Assembly (NCBI GenBank): GCA_916610825.1
Contig: OU744450.1
Span: forward strand, 13,710,489 to 13,774,488
DNA length: 64,000 nt
Source: Haliclystus octoradiatus
Lineage: Eukaryota; Cnidaria; Staurozoa; Stauromedusae; Haliclystidae
Direction of reading: 5' to 3'
Shown here: one piece after another, positions 34,764 through 48,924 of the stretch
Numbering within the stretch: the stretch's first letter is position 1
Layout of the letters: each line of letters starts with the position of its first letter
Notes under the pieces: model-generated
The model's input: only the letters and a program-made list of their open reading frames with translations
Databases searched by the model: none
What the model was told of the DNA's origin: nothing
Made by a program: the position numbers and the translations under genes

Positions 34764-37644
34764 TCACTATATTTCGATATTTCGATATTTCTGTGTCTGT
34801 CCGCGACTTATGTACGTCTTACTGGCGATATAATACGGATAATCCGTTGTCGGGAAATTATGCAAACATTTGTGTCGAGATAACCGTGTACAGTAACAAA
34901 TTTGTTGTATGAAAAGTATGGGTCTATGACGTTGTTTTAAAATAATATACTTCATCTGATATTTTATTTGATATCGTTGCATTAAAAAATTCAGAGATTT
35001 TGAAAAATTTCATAGGTCGATAATCTAGCGGGCAGCCAAATCGAATTCAAATTGAAATCCCCAAAACAAAAATATTTTGCTTTGAATTTAAAAGCTGCGT
35101 GTAAATTGTTTGAGCAAGTGAAACTTCAAAATGAATCAGTTTTATGATAATTAAAACAATACGAAATACTGAATTACATTGAATTACCAGTATAACTAGG
35201 CCAAAGAAAATATTTTTTTGAAATCAAAGAAACGTAGACCTATTTCATGTAGTGTTGATATCAGCAATACATATAGCGCGGCACAAACGCTATGAAAATT
35301 AAAGAGACTTTAGGTCTTAATTTAATTTATTAATGAAACAAAATGCCGTTCATTACTTTTATCAAAATCGAGATATAAAACATTTCACTTTTAAAAAGGC
35401 TATTTTGATATATAATTTGTGAGAACACTGAGCAAACAATCTGTTTTGAAATGAACAATCTATCGCGGGGCATAAAAACAAATTAACTTGCAAGAATTTT
35501 CAAAATGACGTTGGCGTTCGACTAATTCGAAAAATATTCAAAGTTCGAATAGATTATCTGTCTACAGTATAAAATTATAGAGTTTAGAATTAATCAAGGC
35601 AATGCACAAAAGTATTTCTATAATTTATTATTTAATATAAAAAAACGAATCATTTGGTTTTGAGCAGGCAGGCTTTTATTTTAAGATTTTGCTTCCATAA
35701 TTAACGAAGGAATTATAGTCATCGATTAAAATTAAAATTTCATTTTGTTGACTTGCTATACGAATAAGACACAGTATGTTACTACAGTTTCGAGAATAAA
35801 AATAGCGGTGTCTTGTTATTATCGTTGATCAACATTTAATAAAGAAAAACGTAAGATATATAAAATTTAACAATGTTAAATTGAATTGAGCGTATGATTT
35901 GTAATAAATAATAATAATTATAATATTTTCAGCGTTCAAAAATTTTGCTTTGAATTTAAAAGCACAAAAACATAATTTAAAAACATTTTTAAATAGTTAA
36001 TACAGTTTGGATGAATGTAACAAACCTTGTGTTACAAAAATAAAAAGCGAAAAGGTTGCATAAAATAATCGATCATAGCAAACAATATTTATTAAAATAC
36101 AACTTATCATTTTCTAAATGAGATCCAAATAAAAACTATACGAGCGGCATAATCTCCGAACAGCATTTAAATACATAATAGCGGGTTCTCTGAGTTAATA
36201 CACCAATCAATAATAAGTTAACAACCATATTTTATCGAAGGAGAATGTACGCCCGATAAGAAAAAAATAAAGATTGTCTTTTATTCGAAATAATTCTGAC
36301 AAAAATGATCATTTCATATCGTGATCAAATGCATGGTAAAGTAGATTCATTTTCTACATAGTAAATTATCCTTTTCGTCAGACATCATAATATGAGCATT
36401 TAAATATTACCATCGGCTGTGGTATTTTATATCTTTGATGCTGCACTAAACATTTCAACTCTATAAACCATCGCGTCCGTTTCAATAAATTCTGAATAAA
36501 TATGCATATCACGAATCTGGCAAAATGAGTTGTTTTCGTTTTTCTATCAAAATAATTAATTTATTCATAATCATCTTTTCTTTCATTCGACATCTGTAAT
36601 GTATTATAAATAGCGCGTAGAAATATTGACAACAAGATGTAACATAATATCAATATCGAATTAGTATAGCGATTTATTATAGAATTTTATTTCCTTTTAA
36701 AAGAATGTTGATGCTATTATTGTGGAAAATTTGATAACAAGAAGCACTATCAGGCCAATTTTTCACATCTTTTTTTTACTTACAAAATCTTATTTTCAAC
36801 GAACTCTTGATATTTTGATAGACTGCCATGAAAATCACAGGCCTGCTTGCTGAGATTGCAAAGATCAAAAATATATAGGCTCATATACAATCATATCATA
36901 ATGTTTTCAGATTATATATATATAATTTGAAATTCAATACACGCGCGTGGGTCAGCCTTGTTCAATAATACGTTGTCGAAGCAGTAGGTTTGTCGATGAC
37001 GTAAGTTAAAGCGCCGATAACAGAAAGTAAGTTAGTGGCCGATTGGTTAATGCTCTGGTATTACAATATCGGGGTCGTCAGTTCAAATCCGCCATTCTGC
37101 AATTTTTATCAACGATTTTTCTGATTTTTTTTAATATGAAGCAGTAAATCATTGTTAATTAACAAAAGATATCGTTTGATCATGTTAATAACAGAAATTA
37201 GTGGACCATGTGTCTTGTCGAAGCTAAATCAATTTATTATTGAATATATTGCATGCAATGCCACGAGTTTGACCGGCCACACCTTGACGGCGTTATTTTG
37301 TGAACACAACATTAGTGTTGTATATATTGCAATAAAGATTTATGAATTCGAACCGAACGCGATCCGATCGTATCGGGTCAGATTCGGGTTAATATTTTAG
37401 GTCTTCGGATCGGATCGGAATTGAAGTGATTTTTTATGGATAGTTTCAGATTTCAAAATTTGACTGAGTATTTGTAATTTATAATAATTAATGTGTTCTG
37501 GCCCCCTTTCAGCACATATAATAAAGTTTATTTATGTAGATATAGCTCATTATACAGCGATAGTCAGCTTACTAAATTTTTTAATAATAAGTGATCTGAA
37601 ATTTTTATCATAGAAGGTCCATAATGGACCATACTCATTGCTAG
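34764..37644 (+). mobile_element. Array unit 7 (2881 bp)
   Basis: Starts A|TCACTATATTTCG. Ends with hairpin GGTCCATAATGGACC and CTAG|T at 37641-37644. About 0.2 kb is deleted near 37548. The frame at 37152-37400 is non-coding repeat sequence. Confidence 0.9.
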
Positions 37645-37684
37645 TATACATAATACTGTCTGTTTATATCACTTATATACATAA

Positions 37685-40600
37685 CTAGCAATGAGTGTTG
37701 TGGTCCATTATGGACCTTCTATGATAAAACTTTCAGATCACTTATAATTAAACAATTGATTAAGCTTTCTATCGCTGTATAATACGGAGTATGAACTCTG
37801 GAGGAGTACATAAGACACAATACGCATTGAAACGATGTAGCATTAATCAATACATCTTGATCATTCCATTAATACAAATTTAATTTATTTCACATCAATT
37901 GAGTCGATTGAAATGTATAATTTAACGTAGCTATCTCTACATAGAAAAGCTTTATTTTATGTTCTGAAAGGAAGCCAGAACACATTAATTATAATAAATT
38001 ACAAATACTAAGTCAAATTTCGAAATCTGAAACTATCCATAAAAAATCACTTCAAATCCGATCCGATCCGAAGACCTAAAATGTAAACCCGAATCTGACC
38101 CGATATGATCGGATCGCGTTCGGTTCGAATTCATAAATCTTTATTGCAATATATACAAGACTATAATGTGGTGTTCACAAAATAACGCCGTCAAGATGTG
38201 GCCGGTCAAATTCGTGGCATCGCATGTAATATGTCCAATATTAAATTAATTTAGCTTCGAAAAGACACAAGGGTCACTAATTTTTGTTATTAACATGATC
38301 AAACGATATCTTTTGTTAATTAAAAATGATGATGATGATGATATTAAAAAAAAATAAGAAAAATCGTTGATAAAAAATTTGCCGAATGGTGGAGTATTTG
38401 AACTGACGACCCTGAATTTGTTGTACCAGAGCATTAACCAATTAGCCACTGCCTTACTTACTGTTATTGGCGCTTTGACTGACCTACTCAACAAACCTAC
38501 TGCTTGGACAACGTATTATTGAACAAGGCCGATCCACGTGCGTGTATTGAATTTCAAATTATATATATACTCTGAAAATATTATGATATGATACTATATG
38601 AGCCTATATATTTTTGATCTTTGCAATCTCAGCAAGTATGCCTGTGATTTTCATGGCAGTCTATCAAAATACTAAGAAATCGTTGAAAATAAAATTTTGT
38701 AAGTAGAAAAAAGATGTGAAAAATTGGCCTGATAGTGCTTCTTGTTATCAAATTTTCCAGAATAATAGCATCAACATTCTTTTAAAAGGAAATAAAGTTC
38801 TATAATAAATCGCTATACTAATTTGATATTGATATCATGTTACATCTTGTTGTCAATATTTCTACGCGCTATTTATAATACATTACAGAATGTCGAATGA
38901 AAGAAAGACGATTATGAATAAATTAGTTATATTGATAGAAAAACGAAAACAACTTATTTTGCCAGATTCGTAATATGCATATTTATTCAGAATTATTGAA
39001 ACAGACGCGATGGTTTATAGAGTGGAAATGTTTAGTGCAGCTTCAAAGATATAAAATACCACAGCCGATGGTAATATTTAAATGCTCATGTTATGATGTC
39101 TGATGAAAAGGATTTACTTATATAGAAAATGAATCTACTTTACCTTGCATTTGATCGCGATATGAAATGATCATTTTTGTCAAAATTATTTCGAATAAAA
39201 GACAGTTTATATTTTATTCTTATCGGGCTTACTTTCTCCTTCGATAAAATATGGTTGTTAACTTATTATTGATTGGTGTATTAACTCAAAGAACCCGCTA
39301 TTATGTATTTAAATGTTGTTCCGAAATTTATGCCACTCGTATAGCTTTTATTTGGTTTTGGATCTCATTTGGAAAATGGTAAGTTGTATTTGATAAATAT
39401 TGTTTATGATCGATTATTTCATGCAACCTTTTTCGCTTTTTATTTTTGTAACACAAGGTTTGTTACACTCATCCAAACTGTATTAACTATTGAAAAATGT
39501 TTTTGAATTATGCTTTTCTGTTTTTAAAGTTGAAATCCATTTTTGAATAGTGAAAATATTATAATTATTATTATTTATCACAAATCATACGCTCAATTCA
39601 ATTTAACTTTGTTGAATTTGATATACCTGAAATTAACTTTATTAAATGTTGATCAACGATAATAACAACACACTGTTATTTTTATTCTCGAAACTGTAGT
39701 AACATACTGTGTCTACTTCTTATAGCAAGTCAACAAAATGAAATTTAAATTTTAATCGATATTTATAATTCCTTCGTTAATTATGGAAGCAAAATCTGAA
39801 AATAAATGCCTGCTTGCTCATAACCAAATGATTCATATTTTTATATTAAATAATAAACTATAGAAATACTTTTGTGCAATGCCTTGATTGATTATAAACT
39901 CTGTAATTTTAGACTGTAGACAGATAATATCTTCGAACTATGAATATATTTTTGAATTAGTCGAACGCCAACGTCATTTTGAAAATTCTTGCAAGTTAAT
40001 TTGTTTTTTAGCCCTGCGATAGGTTATTCATTTCAAAACCGATTGTTTACTCAGTGTTCTCACAAATTATATATCAAAATAGCCTTTTTAAAAGTGAAAT
40101 GTTTGTATCTCGATTTTGAGAAAAGTAATGAACGGCATTTTGTTTCATTAATAAATTAAAGACCTAAAGTCTCTTTAATTTTCATGGCGTTTGTGCCGCG
40201 CTATATGCATTGCTGATATCAACACTCCATGAAATAGGTCTACGTTTCCTTGATTTCAAAACATATTTTGTCTGAACTAGTTATACTGGTATTTCAATGT
40301 AATTCAGTATTTCGTATTGTTTTAATTATCATAAAACTGATTCAGTTTCAAGTTTCATTTGTTCAAACAAGTTACACGCAGCTTTTAAATTCAAATCAAA
40401 ATATTTTTGTTCTGGATATTTCAATTTCAAGTCGATTTGGCTGCCCGTTAGATTATCGACCTATGAAATTTTTCAAAATCTCTGAAGTTTTTAATGCAAT
40501 GATATCAAATAAAATATCAGATGAAATATATTATTTTAAAACAACGCCATAGACCCATACTTTTCATACAACAAATTTGTTACTCTAGACGGTTATCTCG

Positions 40601-40728
40601 ACACAAATGTTTGCATAATTTCCCGACAACGGATTATCCGTATTATATCGCCAGTAAGACGTACATCAGTCGCGGACAGACACAGAAATATCGAAATATA
40701 GAAATATAGAAATATAGAAATATTGTGA
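37685..40728 (-). mobile_element. Array unit 8, full length and inverted (3044 bp)
   Basis: This is the only complete unit on the minus strand. Its 3' end (CTAG, then hairpin) faces the 3' end of unit 7 across a 40-bp minisatellite. Its 5' end (TCACAATATTTC on the minus strand) faces the 5' end of unit 9 across about 50 bp of the same minisatellite. The inversion therefore has clean unit boundaries. Confidence 0.92.
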
Positions 40729-40778
40729 TATATAAACAGACAGTATTATGTATATAAGTGATACTGTCTGTTTATATA

Positions 40779-43700
40779 TCACTATATTTCGATATTTCTG
40801 TGTCTGTCCGCAACTTATGTACGTCTTACTGGCGATATAATACGGATAATCCGTTGTCGGGAAATTATGCAAACATTTGTGTCGAGATAACCGTGTACAG
40901 TAACAAATTTGTTGTATGAAAAGTATGGGTCTATGACGTTGTTTTAAAATAATATACTTCATCTAATATTTTATTTGATATCATTGCATTAAAAAATTCA
41001 GAGATTTTAAAAAATTTCATAGGTCGATAATCTAGCGGGCAGCCAAATCGAATTCAAATTGAAATCCCCAGAACAAAAATATTTTGCTTTGAATTTAAAA
41101 GCTGCGTGTAAATTGTTTGAACAAGTGAAACTTGAAAGTGAATCAGTTTTATGATAATTAAAACAATACGAAATACTGACTTACATTGAATTACCAGTAT
41201 AACTAGGCCAAACAAAATATTTCTTTGAAATCAAAGAAACGTAGACCTATTTCATGTAGTGTTGATATCAGCAATACATATAGCGCGGCACAAACGCTAT
41301 GAAATTAAAGAGACTTGAGGTCTTAATTTAATTTATTAATGAAACAAAATGCCGTTCATTACTTTTCTCAAAATCGAGATATAAAACATTTCACTTTTAA
41401 AAAAGCTATTTTGATATATAATTTGTGAGAACACTGAGCAAACAATCTGTTTTGAAATGAACAATCTATCGCGGGGCATAAAAACAAATTAACTTGCAAG
41501 AATTTTCAAAATGACGTTGGCGTTCGACTAATTCGAAAAATATTCAAAGTTCGAATAGATTATCTGTCTACAGTATAAATTATAGAGTTTAGAATTAATC
41601 AAGGCATTGCACAAAAGTATTTCTATAATTTATTATTTAATATAAAAATATGAATCATTTGGTTTTGAGCATACTTTTATTTTCAGATTTTGCTTCCATA
41701 ATTAACGAAGGAATTATAGTCATCGATTAAAATTAAAATTTCATTTTGTTGACTTGCTATACGAATAAGACACAGTATGTCACTACAGTTTCGAGAATAA
41801 AAGTAGCGGTGTCTTGTTATTATCGTTGATCAACATTTAATAAAGTTAATTTCAGGTATATCAAATTTAACAAAGTTAAATTGAATTGAGCGTATGATTT
41901 GTGATAAATAATAATAATTATAATATTTTCAGCGTTCAAAAATTTTGCTTTGAATTTAAAAGCACAAAAACATAATTTAAAAACATTTTTAAATAGTTAA
42001 TACAGTTTGGATGAGTGTAACAAACCTTGTGTTACAAAAATAAAAAGCGAAAAGTTTGCATGAAATAATCGATCATAGCAAACAATATTTATTAAAATAC
42101 AACTTACCATTTTCCAAATGAGATCCAAATAAAAACTATACGAGTGGCATAATCTCCGAATAACATTTAAATACATAATAGCGGGTTCTCTGAGTTAATA
42201 CACCAATCAATAATAAGTTAACAACCATATTTTATCGAAGGAGAATGTACGCCCGATAAGAATAAAATAAAGATTGTCTTTTATTCGAAATAATTCTGAC
42301 AAAAATGATGATTTCATATCGTGATCAAATGCATGGTAAAGTAGATTCATTTTCTACATAGTAAATTATCCTTTTCGTCAGACATCATAACATGAGCATT
42401 TAAATATTACCATCGGCTGTGGTATTTTATATCTTTGAAGCTGCACTAAACATTTCCACTCTATAAACCATCGCGTCCGTTTCAATAAATTCTGAATAAA
42501 TATGCATATTACGAATCTGGCAAAATGAGTTGTTTTCGTTTTTCTATCAAAATATTTAATTTATTCATAATCGTCTTTCCTTTCATTCGACATCTGTAAT
42601 GTATTATAAATAGCGCGTAGAAATATTGACAACAAGATGTAACATAATATCAATATCGAATTAGTATAGCGATTTATTATAGAATTTTATTTCCTTTTAA
42701 AAGAATGTTGATGCTATTATTCTGGAAAATTTGATAACAAGAACCACTATCAGACCAATTTTTCAGACCTTTTTTTTACTTATGAAATTTTATTTTCAGC
42801 GAACTCTTACTATTTTGATAGACTGCCATGAAAATCACAGGCGTACTTGCTGAGATTGCAAAGATCAAAAATATATAGGCTCATATAGTATCATATCATA
42901 ATATTTTCAGATTATATATATAATTTGAAATTCAATACACGCGCTTGGGTCGTCCTTGTTCAATAATACGTTGTCGAAACAGAAGGTTTGTTGATAATGT
43001 AAGTCAAAGCGCTAACAACAGTAAGTAACGCATTGGCTAATTGGTTAATGCTCTGGTATAATAATTTCAGGGTCGTCAGTTCAAAACCGCCATTCGGCAA
43101 CCTTTTATCGACGATTTTTCTTATTTTTTTTAATATGAAGCAGTAAATCGTTTTTAATTAACAAAAGATATCGTTTGATCATGTTAATAACAGAAATCAG
43201 TGGACCATGTGTCTTGTTGAAGCTAAATTAATTTAATATTGAATGTATCGTATGCAATGCCACGAGTTTCACTGGCCACACTTTGACGGCGTTATTTTGT
43301 GAACACCACATTAGTGTTGTATATATTGCATAAAGATCTATGAATCCGAACTAAACGCGATCCGATCGTATCGGGTCAGATTCGGGTTAATATTTTAGGT
43401 CTTCGGATCGGATCGGATTTGAAGTGATTTTTTATAGATAGTTTCAGATGTCGAAACTTGACTTAGTATTTGTAATTTATAATAATTAATGCTTTCTTGC
43501 CTCCTTTCAGCACATCAAATAAAGTTTTTCTATGTAGACAAAGCTACGTTAAATTATACATTTCAATCGACTCAATTGATGTGAAATAAATTAAATTTTT
43601 ATTAAAGGAATGATTAAGTTGTATCCATTAACGCTACATCGTTTCAATGCGTATTGTGTCTCATGTTCTCCTCCAGAGTTCATACTCGGTATTATACAGC

Positions 43701-43786
43701 GATAGAAAGCTTAGTCAATTGTTTAATTATAAGTGATCTGAAAGTTTTATCATAGAAGGTCCATTATGGACTACACTCATTGCTAG
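40779..43786 (+). mobile_element. Array unit 9, full length (3008 bp)
   Basis: Standard TCACTATATTTCG start and hairpin-CTAG|T end at 43783-43786, with the tRNA-like block inside. No coding frame. Confidence 0.92.
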
Positions 43787-43788
43787 TA

Positions 43789-46160
43789 TGACTATATTTC
43801 CATATTTCGATATTTCAATATTTCTGTGTCTGTCCGCGACTTATGTACGTCTTACTGGCGATATAATACGGATAATCCGTTGTCGGGAAATTATGCAAAC
43901 ATTTGTGTCGAGATAACAGTGTACGGTAGCAAATTTGTTGTATGAAAAGTTTGGGTCTATGACGTTGTTTTAGAATAATATACTTCATCTGATATTTTAT
44001 TTGATATCATTACATAAAAAATTCAGAGATTTTAAAAAATTTCATAGGTCGATAATCTAGCGGGCAGCCAAATCGACTTCAAATTGAATTCTCCAGAACA
44101 AAAATATTTTGCTTTGAATTTAAAAGCTGCGTGTAAATTGTTTGAAAAAGTGAAACTTGAATCTGAATCAGTTTTATGATAACTAAAACAATACGAAATA
44201 CTGAATTACATTGAATTACCAGTATAACTAGGCCAGACAAAATATGTTTTGAAATCAAAGAAACGTAGACCTATTTCATGTAGTGTTGATATCAGCAATA
44301 CATATAGCGCGGCACAAACGCTATGAAATTAAAGAGACTTGAGGTCTTAATTTAATTTATTAATGAAACAAAATGCCGTTCATTACTTTTACCAAAATCG
44401 AGATACAAAACATTTCACTTTTAAAAAGGCTATTTTGATATATAATTTGTGAGAACACTGAGCAAACAATCTGTTTTGAAATGAATAATCTATCGCGGGG
44501 CATAAAAACAAATTAACTTGCAAGAATTTTCAAAATGACGTTGGCGTTCGATCAATTCGAAAAATATTCAAAGTTCGAATAGATTATCTGTCTACAGTAT
44601 AAAATTATAGAGTTTAGAATTAATCAAGGCATTGCACAAAAGTATATCTATAATTTATTATTTAATATAAAAATATGAATCATTTGGTTTTGAGCAGGCA
44701 GCCATTTATTTTCAGATTTTGCTTCCATAATTAACGAAGGAATTATAGGCATCGACTAAAATTAAAATTTCATTTTGTTGACTTGCTATACGAATAAGAC
44801 ACAGTATGTTACTACAGTTTCGAGAATAAAAATAGCGATGTCTTGTTATTATTTTTGATCAACATTTAATAAAGTTAATTTCAGGTATATCAAATTTAAC
44901 AAAGTTAAATTGAATTGAACGTATGATTTGTGATAAATAATAATAATTATAATATTTTCTGCGTTCAAAAATTTTGCTTTGAATTTAAAAGCACAAAAAC
45001 ATAATTCAAAAACAATTTTAAATAGTTAATACAGTTTGGATGAGTGTAACAAACCTTGTGTTACAAAAATAAAAAGTGAAAAGGTTGCATGAAATAATCG
45101 ATCATAGCAAACAATATTTTATTAAAATACAACTTACCATTTTCCAAATGAGATCCAAATAAAAACTATACGAGCGGCATAATCTCCGAACAACATTTAA
45201 ATACATAATAGCGGGTTCTCTGAGTTAATACACCAATCAATAATAAGTTAACAACCATATTTTATCGAAGGAGATTGTACGCCCGATAAGAATAAAATAT
45301 AGATTGTCTTTTATTCGAAATAATTCTGACAAAAATGATCATTTCATATCGTGATCAAATGAATGGTAAAGTAGATTTATTTTCTACATAGTAAATTATC
45401 CTTTTTGTCAGACATCATAACATGAGCATTTAAATATTACCATCGGCTGTGGTAATTTATATCTTTGAAGCTGCACTAAACATTTCCACTCTATAAACCA
45501 TCGCGTCCGTTTCAATAAATTCTGAATAAATATGCATATCACGAATCTGGCAAAATGAGTTCCGGAATGAGTTGTTTTCGTTTTTCTATCAAAATAATTA
45601 ATTTATTCATAATCATCTTTTCTTTCATTCGACATATGTAATGTATTATAAATAACGCGTAGAAATATTGACAACAAGATGTAACATAATATCATTATCG
45701 AATTATTTTAGCGATTTATTATAGAATTTTATTTCCTTTTAAAAGAATGTTGATGCTATTATTCTGGAAAATTTGATAACAAGAAGCACTATGAGGTCAA
45801 CTTTTCACATCTTTTGTTTACCTTTAAAATTTTATTTTCAACGAACTCTTAGTATTTTGATAGACTCCCATGAAAATCACAGGCCTGCTTGCTGAAATTG
45901 CAAAGATCAAAAATATATAGGCTCATATAATACTATCATATCATAATATTCTCAGATTATATATATAATTTGATTTTCAATTACACACGCGTGTGCTGGC
46001 CTTCTTCAATAATACGTTGTCGAAGCAGTAGGTTTGTTGATCACGTCAGTTAAAGCGCCGATAACAGAAAGTAAGGTAGTGGTCGATTGGTTAATGCTCT
46101 GCTATTACAATATCAGGGTCGTCAGTTCAAATCCGCCAATCGGCAAATTTTATCAACGAT
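43789..46160 (+). mobile_element. Array unit 10, 3' part lost at Penelope-like DNA
   Basis: Starts with TGACTATATTTCC, a changed second base, and follows the consensus through the tRNA-like block. It stops at TATCAACGAT (46151-46160), where Penelope-like sequence begins. Confidence 0.9.
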
Positions 46161-46199
46161 TATTGCTTTTGAAAGGTCAAAATCCACTTACATATGCGC

Positions 46200-46960
46200 G
46201 GTAAGATATAGCGGCTATGACGCCGATTTTACCTACAATCAACGACCCACCACCACTGCAACTAAAAGGAATAGAAAAAGAAAGAAAATAATTTGGTTCA
46301 AATAACCATTCAGCAAAAATGTTGACACAGACATAGCCAGAAAATTTATACTTTTACTGAACAAACATTTTTCCGAAACTGCACAAATACCACAAACTTT
46401 TTATTAAAAATAGTGTAAAAGTCAGCTACTGCTGCATGGCAAACATGGAAACAATTCTGAGAAGCCACAACAGAAAATTATTGAACGCCGACAACAAAGA
46501 ACAAGCAACAAAACAGTGCAATTGCCGCTCCAAAATAAACTGCCCTCTTGACAACAAATGCTTGACAACCAGCATAATATATAATGCCAATGTAACCACA
46601 CCCGAGGACGCAAACGGCCACAACTACATCGGCCTTACTGAAGGAGCATTCAAAGATCGTTTTACGAAACATAAGTCGTCATTTACCAACAGAAAATATG
46701 AAAAGCGTACTGGGTTGTCTAAATACATCTGGTCACTAAAAGATAACGGAAAATCATTCTTAGTCAAATGGTCAATTCTATCAACGGCAGTGCCATAAAA
46801 CAACGTATTGAAAAAATGCCATCTCTGTTTAGAGGAAAAAAATTTTATAACCTTTTACAAAAACAAAAACTTATTAAATAGAAGATCTGAGCTGGTTTCT
46901 AAATGCAGGCACGAAAACAAATTTTATTTGAAAAATTTCAAGGAATTAGATAAAACATAA
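46200..46960 (+). pseudogene. Penelope-like linker and GIY-YIG endonuclease, broken
   Basis: Conserved pieces in order are a SGYDADFTY block and a KRKKIIWF block, then a stop at about 46303. A NKHF segment with a frameshift follows, then KVSYCCMANM, the cysteine-rich CNCRSKINCPLDNKC, and the endonuclease stretch NYIGLTEGAFKDRFTKHKSS. The frame from 46436 ends at TAA 46796-46798, but family-like sequence continues in frame (CHLCLEE, SKCRHENKFYL) to a second stop at 46958-46960, so the first stop is premature. In intact elements this domain nicks target DNA; this copy cannot make a full protein. Confidence 0.82.
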
Positions 46961-47136
46961 ATAGAACAATACCAAATAATAATTTACTACGGAAACAAAC
47001 AATATCATATAATAATTTATTACGGAAACTAACATAGCAGCAAATAACAATAGAACAGCAATTTAATCAATAGGCGTGTAAACTTTTATCATGTATATAT
47101 CTTTGGTGAATTAGAAATGTTTTTTATGTGAATAAA

Positions 47137-47178
47137 TCCGTCTGAGGAGCGCTACAGCGCGAAACTTCGATTAACGGA
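47137..47178 (+). ncRNA. Candidate minimal hammerhead ribozyme e (best stem II)
   Basis: Stem I is TCCGT (47137-47141) with ACGGA (47174-47178), five perfect pairs. The core is CTGAGGA (47142-47148). Stem II is a perfect GCGC/GCGC around TACA, with the canonical G-C first pair. GAAAC is at 47161-47165 and the cleavage triplet TTA at 47171-47173. Stem III is reduced to one A-U pair, so activity could be low. Confidence 0.68.
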
Positions 47179-47268
47179 GAAAACGTCTCTTTTCTTATTT
47201 TATATCTATACAGCTCTGCTCACCGGTATTGAGCACTATATTGATATTTTATTTATTTATTAAATCAA

Positions 47269-47269
<1 letters not shown>

Positions 47270-47322
<53 letters not shown>
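47270..47322. repeat. TTA/TA microsatellite between two Penelope-like elements
   Basis: Short TTA repeats lead into an uninterrupted AT dinucleotide tract at about 47286-47321. Confidence 0.9.
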
Positions 47323-47324
<2 letters not shown>

Positions 47325-47350
47325 TAAACGAAAAAATCAGACATTCATAT

Positions 47351-47390
47351 TTGCTACTATTAGTTTCACACCAAGGCGATCATCAGGCAA
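47351..47390 (-). ncRNA. Candidate minimal hammerhead ribozyme f
   Basis: On the minus strand: stem I TTGC with GCAA, core CTGATGA, stem II CGC with GTG (one wobble), GAAAC, a two-pair stem III closing TAATA, and cleavage triplet GTA. Confidence 0.65.
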
Positions 47391-47820
47391 TTTAATCTGT
47401 AAAAATATGTGATACATTCTATGGTATATATATTAGCAGCTAATTTTATTGTTAAGTTTTCTATTGTCTATATCTGGTAATTACATTGAATCAATATCAA
47501 TCGCAGGAACATTCGCAGGCCTGTTTATTGATCAGTAATGAAATTATTCAAAACTGATACAGTACTAGTGGTTACCTGAACAATAAAATTATCACTGGTT
47601 GTAAAGAGAACTGCTAACTCAATTATGTAATTCTGTAATGGTGTATATTGTATATATAATAACATGTATGCTTACAATTTTCACTTGAACATATTATTAT
47701 AATCGTAGTATATCATTTCTGCAAATTAAATGCTTCAATAAGAATATTGAATGGTATAATTATCTGCTGTCATTTGCAATAATATGTACCGCATCAGCTT
47801 AAATAATACTACTTGTATCA

Positions 47821-48879
47821 TCGCGGCTGGTTTGATTTCGTGTTAATGTATGAAGGTTGATCGCCTGGTTTTCTGTAAGGGTAGTAAGCTGAGTTTGGTA
47901 GTTTAAAGGTTACGTCTAGAAAATTAGTAGTTTTTAGATTAGTGTCGATCGTTATCTTTAAACCAAGTTCTTTAAAGGTTCTAATTATTCTTTCTTGATG
48001 CTTTCAGTTTGCGGTCCTGACTTTCTTTCTAGGACAGCTAGTCCATCGTCTCTGTACAGGCCAATGATGTTCATCCCACATATCTTTTCGAGTTTGCTTG
48101 ATACGAATAGGCCTACCAGCTCACATATCTCGGCACCGTCAAAACTTCCCATTGTGACGTCAAAAAGACTGCCGCTATTTCTTTTTATCCATGCTTCATT
48201 GTTGTCGAACAGATTTCCTTGCATGAATTATAATAGGATATTCTTCTTCCGTGATCGATGTAAATGTTCTCGCAAATGATATGGCATTTTCTAACAGTTG
48301 TTGGTTTATTGATGGATAGAAATTTTCTATGTCGAATACGACGAAAGACGATTGATGCTTATTGTTAAGGGATTTAAACCAGTTTATCACGGAAAAAGTA
48401 TTTTTCCATTGATTGAAGTTGACTTTTGATTTTATTTTGTTTGTAATGTTTTCTACGATGTTCTTGCATACAATGCCTATTTCACTTTTCGCCGGGTTAT
48501 TGAGTCTGCCTGTTGGCTTGTTTTCAAAGTTGTCTTTGTGGTCCTTTAGTGTTATGAAGGCTTGCCGTGCTGCAATACCTTCAGATCTGCTGCCAATTTC
48601 TAGTTTAGCTGCTATTTATTTTGCCTCTCTGTTAATGTTATTAATTGTGTCTTTTCCTGCTTTTTTATATGTTTTAGTAATGTTATTGCGGAGTAATTTA
48701 TCGTGCTGGTCTTTAGTGAGTTCATAGAAGTTGGTTGTTTTGTCGGCCGGTATAAAAGCTTTCGTTGAAGATTGTATTTTTTTGATGTCCCTACTTAATT
48801 GACGTTGAAAAGGATCATTTACATGGTCAAAAACGATGTTTTTCGTCAGTTCATTATCATCTACATTAAAAGTAGCTGC
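47821..48879 (-). pseudogene. Penelope-like reverse transcriptase, broken
   Basis: In minus-strand order: an N-terminal DDNELTKN block, the FITLKDHK and RLNNPAKSEIG blocks typical of Penelope RTs, catalytic motif A in VVFDIENFYPSI (about 48310-48350), the FDVTMGSFDGAE block, catalytic YRDDGL (about 48040-48057), and a thumb-like region ending YINTKSNQP. Breaks are an in-frame TAA at 48616-48618, a frameshift near 48200 and another near 47995. Penelope RTs are related to telomerase RT and copy element RNA at the target site. The plus-strand frames here are shadows. Confidence 0.85.
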
Positions 48880-48924
48880 TTATATATATACCATAGAATG
48901 CATGACTAATTTTTACAGATGAAA

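Larger units (their letters stand above)
46161..47243 (+). mobile_element. 5'-truncated Penelope-like element, endonuclease end
   Basis: The region holds the linker and GIY-YIG endonuclease part of a Penelope-like element, its 3' untranslated tail with a hammerhead-like motif, and a closing hairpin AGCTC...GAGC at about 47212-47239. The same closing hairpin motif appears at about 34602 and 48998. The 5' truncation is what target-primed reverse transcription commonly leaves. Confidence 0.8.

Noticed and set aside
48413-48727. 104-codon plus-strand frame in the second Penelope-like element
   Set aside because: It is the shadow of the reverse transcriptase read on the minus strand, where conserved blocks are found.
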